Source of the DNA: Clostridium sartagoforme
GTDB taxonomy: Bacteria; Bacillota; Clostridia; Clostridiales; Clostridiaceae
Assembly: GCF_004794105.1 (NCBI RefSeq)
Contig: NZ_SRYR01000003.1
Location: 124,001-188,000 of the forward strand
Length of the DNA: 64,000 bases
Reading direction: 5' to 3'
The translations under genes were made by a program, and so were the position numbers. Below, piece after piece: positions 27,927 to 37,528 of this stretch. The notes below the pieces were generated by a model, which had not been told where the DNA came from, did not search any database, and saw only the letters and a list, made by a program, of their open reading frames with translations. How positions within the stretch are numbered: the first letter of the stretch is position 1; the number at the start of each line of letters is the position of its first letter.

Positions 27927-28550
27927 ATGTTTGAAAAAATTTACAATATATTCAAGGAAGAAAAAGCAGTAGCTGTTATTAGAACTAAGACATATGAAGA
28001 AGCTAAAGAAATTAGTATAGCAGCAATTGAAGGTGGAATGAAGGTCATAGAAATAACTATGAGTGTACCAAGTGCTCCTCAATTAATAAAAGAATTAAAA
28101 GATAAATACAATGGTATATGTGTTGGAGCAGGAACTGTATTAACTAAAGATGCTGTAGATGAATGTATTGAAAATAATGCAGATTTTATTGTTTCTCCTT
28201 GTGTTGATGAAGAAATAATAAAATATTCAAATCAAAGAAAAGTATTAATAATTCCAGGATTAATGACAATGTCAGAAGTGAATAAAGTATATAAAATGGG
28301 ATTAAAATTTATAAAAGTATTTCCAGGAACAGTTGTTGGAAAAGGGTTTATAGGTGCAGTAAAGTCAATATTTGAAGATATTAATATAATGCCAACTGGT
28401 GGGGTGAACAAGGATAATATTAGAGAATGGATAGATAGTGGAGCAGATTGTAGTGGTATTGGCAGTGATTTAAATAAGGTATATAAAACTAGTGGAGCTA
28501 CAGGGGTAAAAGAATATTGCAAAGAAGTTATAACAAATGTAAAAAAATAA
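27927..28550 (+). CDS. kdgA: KDPG aldolase
   Basis: 207 residues. Catalytic Lys of the Schiff base in LKFIKVFPG, with VIEITMS and the phosphate loop NIMPTGGVNKDN typical of Eda/KdgA. Splits KDPG into pyruvate and glyceraldehyde-3-phosphate, ending the uronate pathway. GAGGTATAAGAG precedes the ATG. A second copy is at 45763. Confidence 0.94.
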   Translation: MFEKIYNIFKEEKAVAVIRTKTYEEAKEISIAAIEGGMKVIEITMSVPSAPQLIKELKDKYNGICVGAGTVLTKDAVDECIENNADFIVSPCVDEEIIKYSNQRKVLIIPGLMTMSEVNKVYKMGLKFIKVFPGTVVGKGFIGAVKSIFEDINIMPTGGVNKDNIREWIDSGADCSGIGSDLNKVYKTSGATGVKEYCKEVITNVKK

Positions 28551-28662
28551 TCCTATGGAAATGCTTTAGGAATAAGCTCTGAAACTGGAGTTAATTCTAA
28601 GGGAGAATATTTTGAAAATACTATAGAAATTGAACTTTAGATTATAGATTATAGTAAAATTG

Positions 28663-28712
28663 AAGGCTATTGGTAGAAAATAAAAAATTATTCTACTAAT
28701 GGCCTTTTGTGT
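28663..28712 (+). terminator. Terminator of the glucuronate operon
   Basis: AAGGCTATTGGTAGAA and TTCTACTAATGGCCTT pair over 16 positions with two G-U pairs, followed by TTTTG. The rest of 28551-28848 holds a short relic-like frame and an AT-rich promoter region for the phosphoesterase gene that I could not resolve to a single -35/-10 pair. Confidence 0.7.
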
Positions 28713-28848
28713 TAAATATTTCTAATAATCGTTAAAAAAGCTTTACATGATTTTACATAGTTGTGATATATGAGAAAAATTATATATGATAGAATCCCTA
28801 TTAGATGGCTTATGAAAATTACATAATGCGATATTAAGGGAGGATATT

Positions 28849-31800
28849 ATGGCTAAAAGAAAGTTATATAGAAGCAAATTATTTACTTTAGGACTAACGG
28901 CTTTAATTTGTACAACACCACTGGAGACTATGGCGGTAAGCTCAAGAACATTATTGGCAGCAAGTAATACTGAAAATAATGTTAAGCTAAGTAAGGTGGA
29001 AAATCCAGAATTGGTTATTACTGAAATACTACCAGATTCTAAGAATGTTAATGGAGCAGATGCCTATGAGTTTATTGAAGTTTATAATAACTCAAACAGA
29101 GAAGTGAGCTTAAAGGATTATAAATTATATTACAATTATCCAGATAAGGGTGATGCTAGTGATGTATTATGGGTAGATATTAATGATGATGTTAAAGTTA
29201 AAAGTGGAGAAGCAGTTGTTTTTTGGATTAAGAATGGAAGCAACAATGATTTAACTGTTGATGATTTTAATAAGAATTTTAAAACTAATTTAAAGATAAA
29301 TGAGAGTTTATTTGAATTATACAATGGTGGTATGGCTAACAGTGGGGCAAGGGCTTTAAGACTTACTACTAGTATTTATGAAGAGTTAGATTTCATAGCT
29401 TATAATATGGAAGGTGTAAAAGACACATCAGCAGATAAATCTATTAAGTATAGATATGATGAAAATACTAATAAAAGTGTTATGACAACTAATAAAGGAA
29501 CTCCAGATCCAGGAGTTGTTAATGATAGTGATAAGCCAGTACAAGTTACTCCTTCTGTTCCAGCAAATTTACCTGTAGCAGAAAATATCACAGCTGATAA
29601 TTTTACAGCTGAAGAGGAAGTAGTTTTTAAGGTAAAGGCAAAGTCAGATGAAACTAATATTAAGACTGTTAGGTTAAGTTATAAAAGCAATAAAATGAGT
29701 GATTATGAAACATATAATTTAACTAAAATAGATGGAGAAATATTCTCAAAGTCAATTTCTAAGTATGATTTAATAGGAAAAGCTTATTTTGATTACTATT
29801 TTGAAGTTAGTGATGGATTTAATACTGTAAAAACTGATGTTAAGAGAATAACTAATAATGAAATAGATACTTCAAATATTAGATTTAACATAAGTGAAAA
29901 TCAGTATTTATTTGGAATAGATAACTTAATTACAACAGGTGATAAGTTACTTATTGATGGAGAAGATAAGACTTCTGAAGCAGTTCCATCTATAGAAAAT
30001 AAGGCTAAGATAGTTTTTGATATTAAAGAAACAGATACTTTCTTTAAAAATGCAGTTGCAATTGGAAACACTGTTCTTGGAATATTTAATGAAGGAACTT
30101 ACGATAAGTGGGATACAGTAGCTTATGATGTAGATCCAACGTATTTCACTAAGGGTGAAAGTATTCAAATTGATATTCATGCAGGTAATAAGGCAAATGC
30201 TTTAGAACATAACTGGGAAAATAATGATGACTTTGTTGTTAAGAATATTAGATTAGTATTACCAGATGGAAGTATATTACGTCCATCAGGATATGATAAT
30301 CCAGAACAAGTTATTAATATGGGGGACTCAGCAGGGAAGATTGAAATATTAAATGCAATATTTACTCCTAGTGATGATTCTTTTAATGCTTTAAGATATA
30401 ACTTAGATACAAGGAAGATTTCTGATGGAACTCATACATTAACTGGTAACTTAACATCTTCAAATGAAAGTGAAGCTGTTAAATTTATAGTAGATAATAC
30501 TGCACCTGAAATTACTACTAATATTAAGGATGGAGAAATATATAAGGGTACTAATTCAATTACAGTAGATGCTACTGATAAGCTTTCTGGTGTTAAGAAT
30601 ATTATTACAAAGCTAGATGGGAAAGTTATTGAAGTACCTTATACTTTTAGAGCACTTGAATTAACTCCTGGAGAGCACACTTTAGAAATATATGCAGTTG
30701 ATAATTGTAATAATGAATATACTAAGATTGTTAAATTTAATATTCCTGAAGAAAATGCAAAACTAGGTTTAGAAATTAAACCAGGAGCTGGAGCGATATT
30801 AGACAGGGATCCTGTATTTTCAATAAAGGCTACAGATAGCACTGATGATAATATGACTGTTTCCTTTAAAAGAGGTGAGAGATATGTTTTAGGAGATTAT
30901 AATATTTCTAAAACAGAAGGGGTTAGCCAAACTTCAGGGACTAATTCTCAAGTATTTGATAAGAACTCTAGTAATGGATTCCCTTATGAAGAATTTGATA
31001 TTGCTTTAAGTGATAAAGTAAATGAGAATGCTACAATTCAAGTAGATTGGAAGGGAAAATCAAATAATTCAAAAACAAAAATGTATGTTTATAATTATGT
31101 GACAAACTCCTATGATTTAGTTACAACAAAGATGGAGCAAAATGGGGAAGAGGTAGAGCCAACAAACTCTCCTAATGTAATTGGAGCTGAAATAGTTGGA
31201 TCTGAAATAGAAGGAAATAATGAAATTAAATTAACTGGTTCTGTTACGTTAAAGGATCATTTAAAAGATAATAAGGTAAAAGTAATGGTGCAAAATGGGG
31301 AAGGATATACTCCAACACAATATGAGGCAGGTACACCAGCAGTTCCTTCTGAAAATACTACTATTACTACAAGTAATGAAAATGATGTAGATAGAAATAC
31401 TTATGATTTTAGTTTTGCACTTGAAAGTGATACACAATATTATAATGAGGATACCCCAGACAACCCAGATATAGTTGGAAAGTATGAACATCAATTAAAT
31501 ATACATGATTGGCTACTTGCAAATCGTTCAAGAATGAATATACAATATCTATTCCATGATGGGGATATTATTGATGATGTAGATATGATTTCTCAATGGG
31601 AAAATGCTGACGCAGCTTATAAGAAGTTAGATGATGCAGGATTACCTTATGGTGTTTTAGCTGGTAATCATGATGTTGGTCATTTAACAGGAGATTATAC
31701 AAACTATAGTACTTACTTTGGAGAAGATAGATTTAAGAATAATCCATGGTATGGTGAAAGTTATAAGAATAATAGAGCTCACTACGATTTAATAACTGTA

Positions 31801-33039
31801 GGCGGAATTGATTTTATAATGATGTATGTAGGTTGGGGAGTTTCTGATGAAGAAATAGAATGGATGAATGATATTCTTAAAAAATATCCTGAAAGAAAGG
31901 CTATTTTAAACTTTCATGAATACTTACTAGCTAGTGGAGGCCTTGGAGAAGAGCCACAAAGAATATTTAATGAAGTAGTTGCTACAAATCCAAATGTATC
32001 TATGGTTTTATCAGGACATTATCATAATGCTCAAACTGTAATTAATGAATTTGATGATGATGGTGATGGAGTTAATGATAGAAAAGTATATCAAATGCTA
32101 TTTGATTATCAAGGACTACCTGAAGGTGGTATGGGATATATGAGATTAATGCATTTTGATTTAGAAAATGAAAAAGTATTATTTAGAACTTATTCACCTT
32201 CTTTAGATGATTATAATGCTAAAGATACAGTTCCAGGTGGAGACACTATATTAGGAGAAGAATCCTTCGATATCTCTTTTGCTGACTTAGGAATTGAGCC
32301 AAAGCAAAAGACTATTGAAACAACTGGTATAGATGTAAATGTATATACTGATGAAGTTTTTGGTACAGTAAATAATATAACTAATGATACTGAAATTTCA
32401 TATGCATTAGAAAATGCAGAAAATGGGGTATATGGATGGTATGCAGAAGTGACAGATGACTTTGGTGGACTTTCTAGAACAAATGTAAATTACTTTACTG
32501 TAGATAAGGACATTGTAAAGCCAACTATTACTTTACCTAAAAATAATGAAGTTCCATTAGGCACAGAATTTAATCCACTAGATGGAGTTACTGCAAGTGA
32601 TGATAGAGATGGAGACCTAACTTCTAAGATAGTTGTAACTGGAAATGTTGATACAACTAAGGAAGGAGAGTACACAATTACTTATACAGTAACAGATAAA
32701 GCTGGAAATACAGAAGTAGTTACAAGAACTATCACTGTAAAGAAAGTAGGGGGATCTACTCCAGGAGAAGATAATAATAACGATAATAATGGAGGCAATA
32801 ATAATGGGACAAGCTCTGGTAATGGAAACAATGGAGGAGCAAACTCTGGATCTAACTCAGATTCAAATTCTGGATCAGATTATGGCTCTAATTCAGAAAA
32901 TAGCCTAGATGATTTAAAGAAAGATAACTTGCCTGAGACAGGAAGTGAATCAGTTATATATCTTGCTTTAGGAGCTTTAACTTTAATTGGAGCTGGATTA
33001 GTACTAGCTAAGAAAAAAGTATTAAGCTATAGAAAATAA
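28849..33039 (+). CDS. Wall-anchored calcineurin-like metallophosphoesterase
   Basis: 1396 residues. Signal peptide in the first about 38; a lamin-tail-like domain (about 50-190) starting LVITEILPDSKNVNGADAY; several beta-rich domains; a calcineurin-type phosphoesterase (about 857-1090) whose metal ligands are visible in SDTQ, HDGDIID, AGNHD, NFHEYL and LSGHYH; an Ig-like DUF5011-type domain (about 1220-1305); a Asn/Gly/Ser linker; LPETG (about 1361), membrane span and basic tail. It should hydrolyse a phosphoester at the cell surface, possibly nucleotides or phospholipid head groups; the substrate is unknown. AGGGAGGA precedes the ATG. Confidence 0.85.
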   Translation: MAKRKLYRSKLFTLGLTALICTTPLETMAVSSRTLLAASNTENNVKLSKVENPELVITEILPDSKNVNGADAYEFIEVYNNSNREVSLKDYKLYYNYPDKGDASDVLWVDINDDVKVKSGEAVVFWIKNGSNNDLTVDDFNKNFKTNLKINESLFELYNGGMANSGARALRLTTSIYEELDFIAYNMEGVKDTSADKSIKYRYDENTNKSVMTTNKGTPDPGVVNDSDKPVQVTPSVPANLPVAENITADNFTAEEEVVFKVKAKSDETNIKTVRLSYKSNKMSDYETYNLTKIDGEIFSKSISKYDLIGKAYFDYYFEVSDGFNTVKTDVKRITNNEIDTSNIRFNISENQYLFGIDNLITTGDKLLIDGEDKTSEAVPSIENKAKIVFDIKETDTFFKNAVAIGNTVLGIFNEGTYDKWDTVAYDVDPTYFTKGESIQIDIHAGNKANALEHNWENNDDFVVKNIRLVLPDGSILRPSGYDNPEQVINMGDSAGKIEILNAIFTPSDDSFNALRYNLDTRKISDGTHTLTGNLTSSNESEAVKFIVDNTAPEITTNIKDGEIYKGTNSITVDATDKLSGVKNIITKLDGKVIEVPYTFRALELTPGEHTLEIYAVDNCNNEYTKIVKFNIPEENAKLGLEIKPGAGAILDRDPVFSIKATDSTDDNMTVSFKRGERYVLGDYNISKTEGVSQTSGTNSQVFDKNSSNGFPYEEFDIALSDKVNENATIQVDWKGKSNNSKTKMYVYNYVTNSYDLVTTKMEQNGEEVEPTNSPNVIGAEIVGSEIEGNNEIKLTGSVTLKDHLKDNKVKVMVQNGEGYTPTQYEAGTPAVPSENTTITTSNENDVDRNTYDFSFALESDTQYYNEDTPDNPDIVGKYEHQLNIHDWLLANRSRMNIQYLFHDGDIIDDVDMISQWENADAAYKKLDDAGLPYGVLAGNHDVGHLTGDYTNYSTYFGEDRFKNNPWYGESYKNNRAHYDLITVGGIDFIMMYVGWGVSDEEIEWMNDILKKYPERKAILNFHEYLLASGGLGEEPQRIFNEVVATNPNVSMVLSGHYHNAQTVINEFDDDGDGVNDRKVYQMLFDYQGLPEGGMGYMRLMHFDLENEKVLFRTYSPSLDDYNAKDTVPGGDTILGEESFDISFADLGIEPKQKTIETTGIDVNVYTDEVFGTVNNITNDTEISYALENAENGVYGWYAEVTDDFGGLSRTNVNYFTVDKDIVKPTITLPKNNEVPLGTEFNPLDGVTASDDRDGDLTSKIVVTGNVDTTKEGEYTITYTVTDKAGNTEVVTRTITVKKVGGSTPGEDNNNDNNGGNNNGTSSGNGNNGGANSGSNSDSNSGSDYGSNSENSLDDLKKDNLPETGSESVIYLALGALTLIGAGLVLAKKKVLSYRK

Positions 33040-33305
33040 ATAAATAAATAAATAAAGATAAAATAATGCCCTAGGGTAGCAGAACTTTGAGATACCTAAA
33101 CTTTTTGATATCCTGGGGTTAGATTAATCTACGCTATATCAGAAGTATTTTCTTCAATTTTTAATTCATAATTTTTAGCGTATTATTTGATGAATTTATT
33201 TTTGGTGTTAAATCATAAACTAGTATTATTTATAAAAATCAAGAGATAAGTATTTTATTTATAGAAGAAAAGAGTACTGTGTTATAATAATAAATAATAT
33301 GTAAA
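33040..33305. other. Intergenic after the phosphoesterase gene
   Basis: AT-rich, no open frame with a ribosome site on either strand. A short near-palindrome around CCCTAGGGTA (33070-33079) is too weak to call a terminator. Confidence 0.4.
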
Positions 33306-33350
33306 AATTCCCTTTAGTAGAAAGAACAATAATTTTACTAAAGGGAATTA
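33306..33350. terminator. Terminator 3' of the ROK gene
   Basis: AATTCCCTTTAGTA pairs with TACTAAAGGGAATT over a 16-base loop. On the minus strand it directly follows the ROK-family stop codon and is followed by A/T; it may also act on read-through from the plus strand. Confidence 0.7.
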
Positions 33351-33353
33351 ATT

Positions 33354-34541
33354 TTAATTAATTAAAACTTTTGATAAACAAAGAGCTGAGGCTGATATAG
33401 CTCCAGTTGTATTAGAATATTTTTTTACTATAACATTTTGCTTGTTCTCTATAACTGATAAATTAATATTTTTATTTAAATATTCTTTTAATAAATCTGA
33501 TAACAATGGTTCCTTAAATAGTTCTCCATTAACTATAATTTTACTTGAGTCAATCATCATAGACAAATTATTTATAGTAATTGAAAGATATTTTATTGCA
33601 GAATGAAGTATAGTTATTATTCCAGCATCGCCTATACTATAGGCTTTTAATATAGTTTCTATTGTTATTTCGCTCTTATTTGCAACTAATTGCTTTAGGT
33701 ATGTGGTTTCTGAATTATCAAAAAGTATTTGGGATTTTTTTATAATCCAAGCTTCACTTCCATAAGTTTGAAGACAACCTCTTTTACCACATTCACATAA
33801 TTCACCATCAGGATGAACAATTATATGTCCTATTTCTCCTACAAGAAAATTATCATCAGCATAAAGTTCTCCATTATACATATATGAACAAAACATTCCT
33901 CTACCAACGTGGAAGAATATAAAATTATCGTCAGTACCATTAGAATTAAATAATCTTTCAGCTAATGTCATACACTTAACATTGTTTTCTAAATAAATTG
34001 GTAGATTAATTTTATGTAATAAATTTTTAATATCAAAATTTTTCCAAAAGGAATTGTTACTAATAATTGATTTAGATTTTTTATCAAAATGACCAGGAAG
34101 TGCTATACCAATTCCTTCTGGGTTATATTCTTCGCAAGATTTCACGAAATTGGTCAATTCACTAGTGTAAAATTCTTCTGTTAAAGTTTTTTCTAAATCA
34201 TAGCTAGCTAAATGAATAATTTTTTCTTTTAAAATTTTACCAAGATTATCAGTTAAACAAAATGATATATATTTTGGAGATAATTCGCTTCCTATATAAA
34301 AACTATGGTTAGAAGATATGCCTAACAGTATTTTTTTTCTTCCTGATTTACTTTCTTCAGGTACAACTTCTCCAATTTCATGTATAAGCTTTTCTTGAAT
34401 CATATTACCAGTGATTTCGCTAACTGTTGCAGGTGTAATTCCAGTTTCCTTTGAAATATCAATTCTAGAAATAGGTCCTTTAGCGTATATTTTATCTAAA
34501 ATTTTAAATCTTAACTTTTGCTGTTTTTTTGTAAGTTTCAT
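33354..34541 (-). CDS. ROK-family transcriptional repressor (NagC/XylR-like)
   Basis: 395 residues. An N-terminal winged helix (GPISRIDISKETGITPATVS) is followed by a ROK sugar-kinase-like domain with GIALPGHFD and a zinc motif CECGKRGCLQTYGSE. Such repressors leave DNA on binding a sugar or sugar phosphate. I take the ATG ending at 34541 because AAGGAGGA lies 6 bases before it; an ATG 36 bases further upstream lacks one. Divergent from the PTS operon at 34756, whose promoter holds repeated candidate operators, so it is probably the local repressor. Confidence 0.9.
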   Translation of the reverse strand: MKLTKKQQKLRFKILDKIYAKGPISRIDISKETGITPATVSEITGNMIQEKLIHEIGEVVPEESKSGRKKILLGISSNHSFYIGSELSPKYISFCLTDNLGKILKEKIIHLASYDLEKTLTEEFYTSELTNFVKSCEEYNPEGIGIALPGHFDKKSKSIISNNSFWKNFDIKNLLHKINLPIYLENNVKCMTLAERLFNSNGTDDNFIFFHVGRGMFCSYMYNGELYADDNFLVGEIGHIIVHPDGELCECGKRGCLQTYGSEAWIIKKSQILFDNSETTYLKQLVANKSEITIETILKAYSIGDAGIITILHSAIKYLSITINNLSMMIDSSKIIVNGELFKEPLLSDLLKEYLNKNINLSVIENKQNVIVKKYSNTTGAISASALCLSKVLIN

Positions 34542-34578
34542 AAAGATCCTCCTTCTTTTAATAATATTATACACCATT

Positions 34579-34654
34579 GATTATAATTTATAAACAATTA
34601 TGCGAATTTTACCCAAAAAATATCGTTGACAGATTATAATTTATAATATATTAT
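34579..34654 (+). promoter_or_regulatory. Promoter of the PTS operon with repeated ROK operator candidates
   Basis: TTGACA (34626-34631), 17 bases, TATTAT (34649-34654). A 15-base sequence GATTATAATTTATAA occurs exactly at 34632-34646, filling the spacer, and again at 34579-34593, 53 bases away and near the ROK gene's own start region. It is nearly self-complementary. Position suggests repression of the PTS promoter and autoregulation. A weak catabolite (cre) match, 12 of 14, overlaps the -35 at 34618-34631. Confidence 0.6.
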
Positions 34655-34755
34655 TTAGTTAATAAATAATTATTTATTATCAATATATGAAATGAAATGG
34701 TTTTAATTAGTTTATAAATTATTTTTTATAATTAATTAAATGAGGAGAGGTTAAT

Positions 34756-36081
34756 ATGAAAAAACTAAATGAGTTTCTTGAAGAAAAAATGTTACCTATA
34801 GCTGCGAAGCTTGGGGCAAACAAAGTATTAATTTCAATACGTGATGGTATAACATTAAGTATGCCACTAATTATTATTGGTTCGTTATTCATGATAATAG
34901 CAAGTTTTCCTGTTAAAGCATGGACTGATTGGTTAACAGCTGTAGGAATTGATGCTTATTTGTGGAAGGGTGTAGATAGTAGTTTTGGATTAATGGGTCT
35001 AGTAGCAAGTTTTGGAATTGCAAATAGCTTAGCTCGTCAAAATAAAGTTGATGGAGTATCAGCCGGTATTATAGCATTATCTTCATTTATAGTTGTTACA
35101 CCTTTTGTAAGCGGTGAAACAGGTACAGGCATCCCAGTTGGCTACATGGGAAGTAAAGGTTTATTCGTAGCTATGATTCTTGGTATTATTTCAGCTTTAA
35201 TTTTTATCTGGTTTATAAAACGTGATATTCAAATAAAATTACCAGATTCTGTTCCACCTGCAGTTGCTAGAAGCTTTAGTGCTTTAATTCCAGGTGCAGC
35301 TATTATAACTTTATGGTTAGTTGTATTTGCAGTTCTTGATAAGATGAATATTGGTAATATTCATGACATAATGATGATAGTTCTAGGAGGACCTTTAGGG
35401 CTACTTGGTAATAACATATTTGGAACAATTATTGCAATCTTATTAAATAGTTTATTCTGGTTCGTTGGTATCCATGGAGGAAACGTTGTAAACAGCATTC
35501 TTCAACCTATTTGGTTAATGAATTCAGATGCAAACCGTTTATTATTCCAAGCTGATAGTGCAGCTCATTTACCAAATATTATTACACTACCATTTATAGA
35601 TAATTTCGTATATATGGGTGGCGGTGGAGCCACAATTGGGTTAGTAATTGTTATTGCAATCATTGCTAGACGTAAAAATGCAAGCAAAATGACTAAAGCT
35701 ATGGCGCCATTAACTTTAACTCCTGGTATATTCAATATTAATGAACCTGCTATGTTTGGTTTACCAATAGTAATGAATGTTTCATTAATAATACCATTTA
35801 TTTTAGCACCAGTAGCAAATGCGGTAATATCATATGTAGCAATGGCTTCGGGGTTAGTTGCAAGAACTACAGGTATAACAGTTTCATGGACAATGCCACC
35901 AATTCTTAGTGGATTCCTTACAACTGGAAATCATATAAGCGGAGCTGTATTACAATTAGTATGTATACTTGTAGACGTAGCAATTTATTGGTTCTTCTAT
36001 AAAGCAGTTGAAAAGCAAAATTTAGCTTTAGAAGCAGTAGAAGCAGTAGAAGCTAATGAAGTCAACAATATAATGAGTTGA
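34756..36081 (+). CDS. PTS system, lactose/cellobiose-class IIC permease
   Basis: 441 residues with about 10 membrane spans; starts MKKLNEFLEEKMLPIAAKLG and has IRDGITLSMPLIIIGSLF and FNINEPAMFGLPIVMNVS, standard for the class. GAGGAGAGG precedes the ATG. First gene of a four-gene operon under the divergent ROK repressor; the matching IIB and IIA are the third and fourth genes. No hydrolase is in the operon, so the transported sugar stays unknown. Confidence 0.92.
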   Translation: MKKLNEFLEEKMLPIAAKLGANKVLISIRDGITLSMPLIIIGSLFMIIASFPVKAWTDWLTAVGIDAYLWKGVDSSFGLMGLVASFGIANSLARQNKVDGVSAGIIALSSFIVVTPFVSGETGTGIPVGYMGSKGLFVAMILGIISALIFIWFIKRDIQIKLPDSVPPAVARSFSALIPGAAIITLWLVVFAVLDKMNIGNIHDIMMIVLGGPLGLLGNNIFGTIIAILLNSLFWFVGIHGGNVVNSILQPIWLMNSDANRLLFQADSAAHLPNIITLPFIDNFVYMGGGGATIGLVIVIAIIARRKNASKMTKAMAPLTLTPGIFNINEPAMFGLPIVMNVSLIIPFILAPVANAVISYVAMASGLVARTTGITVSWTMPPILSGFLTTGNHISGAVLQLVCILVDVAIYWFFYKAVEKQNLALEAVEAVEANEVNNIMS

Positions 36082-36151
36082 ATAAAATAAAAGAAATAAA
36101 AAATAAATAAATAAATTAATATAAGTTAAAGAAATATTTGGAGGAGTAATT

Positions 36152-37054
36152 ATGGGTAAAAGATTAATTAGTGCAAATGCTTCGGAAATATTGCAAATGA
36201 CCGCGGCAGAGTTAAAACAAAGTATTAAAGCAAGCGAAGGGAGAACTATTCTTTCAGAGAATGTGGCACCAAGAGAATCCTTTATCGGTGATATTACTAA
36301 CTCTGAGATAGCTAGAGCTTTTGGAGCAGATTTAATTCTGCTTAATTGTGTAGATGTTTTAGATCCTTGTATCTTTGGATTAGAAGTAAAAGAAGGAGTT
36401 TCTTTTGTAGATGAACTACATAATTTAGTAGGGCGTCCAATAGGAGTAAACCTAGAGCCTGTAGACTTAGAGGCTGATATGGCAGAAGATCTTTTTACTA
36501 TAAGCAAAGGTAGACAAGCTAATCTTGAGACAATTAAAGAAATTGAAAAACTAGGCATGGATTTTGTATGTTTTACTGGTAATCCAGGTACAGGAGTTAC
36601 TAATTCACAAATAGAAAAAACAATTCGTTTAGCAAAAGAAAATTTCTCAGGATTAATAATTGCTGGTAAAATGCATGGCGCTGGTGTTAATGAGCCAGTT
36701 GCAGATTTAAAGGCAGTAAAAAGCTTTATTGATGCTGGTGCAGATATCATATTAGTGCCTGCAGTTGGTACCGTACCTGGTTTTGATGATTCAGAATTAA
36801 GAGAAGTAGTTAGAGTAGCACATGAAAATGGCGCTCTTGTATTAACAGCTATTGGTACTAGTCAAGAAAGTTCTGATGAAGATACTATTAAGCAAATTGC
36901 TATAAGAAATAAGATTTGTGGTGTAGATATTCAACATATTGGTGATGCAGGATATGGAGGTGTTGCACCTTTCGAGAATATTTTTGCTATGAGCAAGGCA
37001 ATACGTGGTGTTCGTCATACAGTATCAATGATTGCACGTTCAATTAACCGTTAA
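36152..37054 (+). CDS. Putative TIM-barrel protein of unknown function (PTS-associated, DUF7916-like)
   Basis: 300 residues, no signal peptide or membrane span. Repeating beta/alpha pattern with acidic strand ends (LILLNCVDVLDP, GVNLEPVDLEAD, DFVCFTGNPGTGVTN, LIIAGKMHGAGV, IILVPAVGTVPGFD, LVLTAIGTSQESSD, CGVDIQHIGDAGYGG) fits a phosphate-binding TIM barrel. I recall this family as often sitting beside lactose/cellobiose-class PTS genes and being labelled haloacid dehalogenase-like without clear support. GGAGGAG precedes the ATG. It may process the phosphorylated sugar delivered by the PTS, for example by lyase or isomerase chemistry; this is inference. Confidence 0.7.
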   Translation: MGKRLISANASEILQMTAAELKQSIKASEGRTILSENVAPRESFIGDITNSEIARAFGADLILLNCVDVLDPCIFGLEVKEGVSFVDELHNLVGRPIGVNLEPVDLEADMAEDLFTISKGRQANLETIKEIEKLGMDFVCFTGNPGTGVTNSQIEKTIRLAKENFSGLIIAGKMHGAGVNEPVADLKAVKSFIDAGADIILVPAVGTVPGFDDSELREVVRVAHENGALVLTAIGTSQESSDEDTIKQIAIRNKICGVDIQHIGDAGYGGVAPFENIFAMSKAIRGVRHTVSMIARSINR

Positions 37055-37177
37055 TTATTTGATAAATAGGAATATAGTTAAAAGATTTGGGATGATAGGT
37101 TAAAATTCAACTTATCCTCCTATATATTACTAAAAATAGAGAGGTTATTAACCGTAGATAGGAAAGGGTGTATATAT

Positions 37178-37492
37178 ATGAAAAAGACAATTATGTTAGT
37201 GTGTGCTGCAGGAATGAGTACTAGTTTAATGGTTGCGAAAATGCAAAAGGCCGCTGAAACTAAGGGTATTGAAGCAGATATATTTGCTATTTCAGCAGGA
37301 GAGGCAGATAGTTATTTAGATGAGAAAAAAGTAGATGTATTACTTTTAGGGCCACAAGTAAGATTTATGAAAGCGCAATTTGAAGAAAAAGTTGCACCAA
37401 TGGGAATTGCATTAGATGTAATACAAATGACAGATTACGGTATGATGAATGGAGAAAAGGTATTGGATCAAGCTCTTAAATTAATGAAATAA
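37178..37492 (+). CDS. PTS system, lactose/cellobiose-class IIB component
   Basis: 104 residues with the phospho-Cys at C9 in MLVCAAGMSTSLMV and the MTDYGMMNG segment. AAAGGGTG stands before the ATG. Partner of the IIC at 34756 and the IIA that follows. The 123 bases before it show no gene. Confidence 0.92.
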   Translation: MKKTIMLVCAAGMSTSLMVAKMQKAAETKGIEADIFAISAGEADSYLDEKKVDVLLLGPQVRFMKAQFEEKVAPMGIALDVIQMTDYGMMNGEKVLDQALKLMK

Positions 37493-37528
37493 AATTATAG
37501 ATCCAATTACTTAAAAGGAGTGTTTAAT

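Noticed and set aside
27741..28082. 113-codon reverse frame across the kdgK/kdgA junction
   Set aside because: Composition is Phe/Leu/Asn-rich antisense translation with no start signal.
28556..28640. Open fragment reading GNALGISSETG...EYFENTIEIEL after kdgA
   Set aside because: Looks protein-like, but there is no start or ribosome site and no family recognised; too short to call even as a pseudogene.
36028..36750. 240-codon reverse-strand open frame
   Set aside because: It lies opposite the TIM-barrel gene, has no ribosome site, and its translation is Ser/Pro/Ile-rich in the way of antisense shadows.
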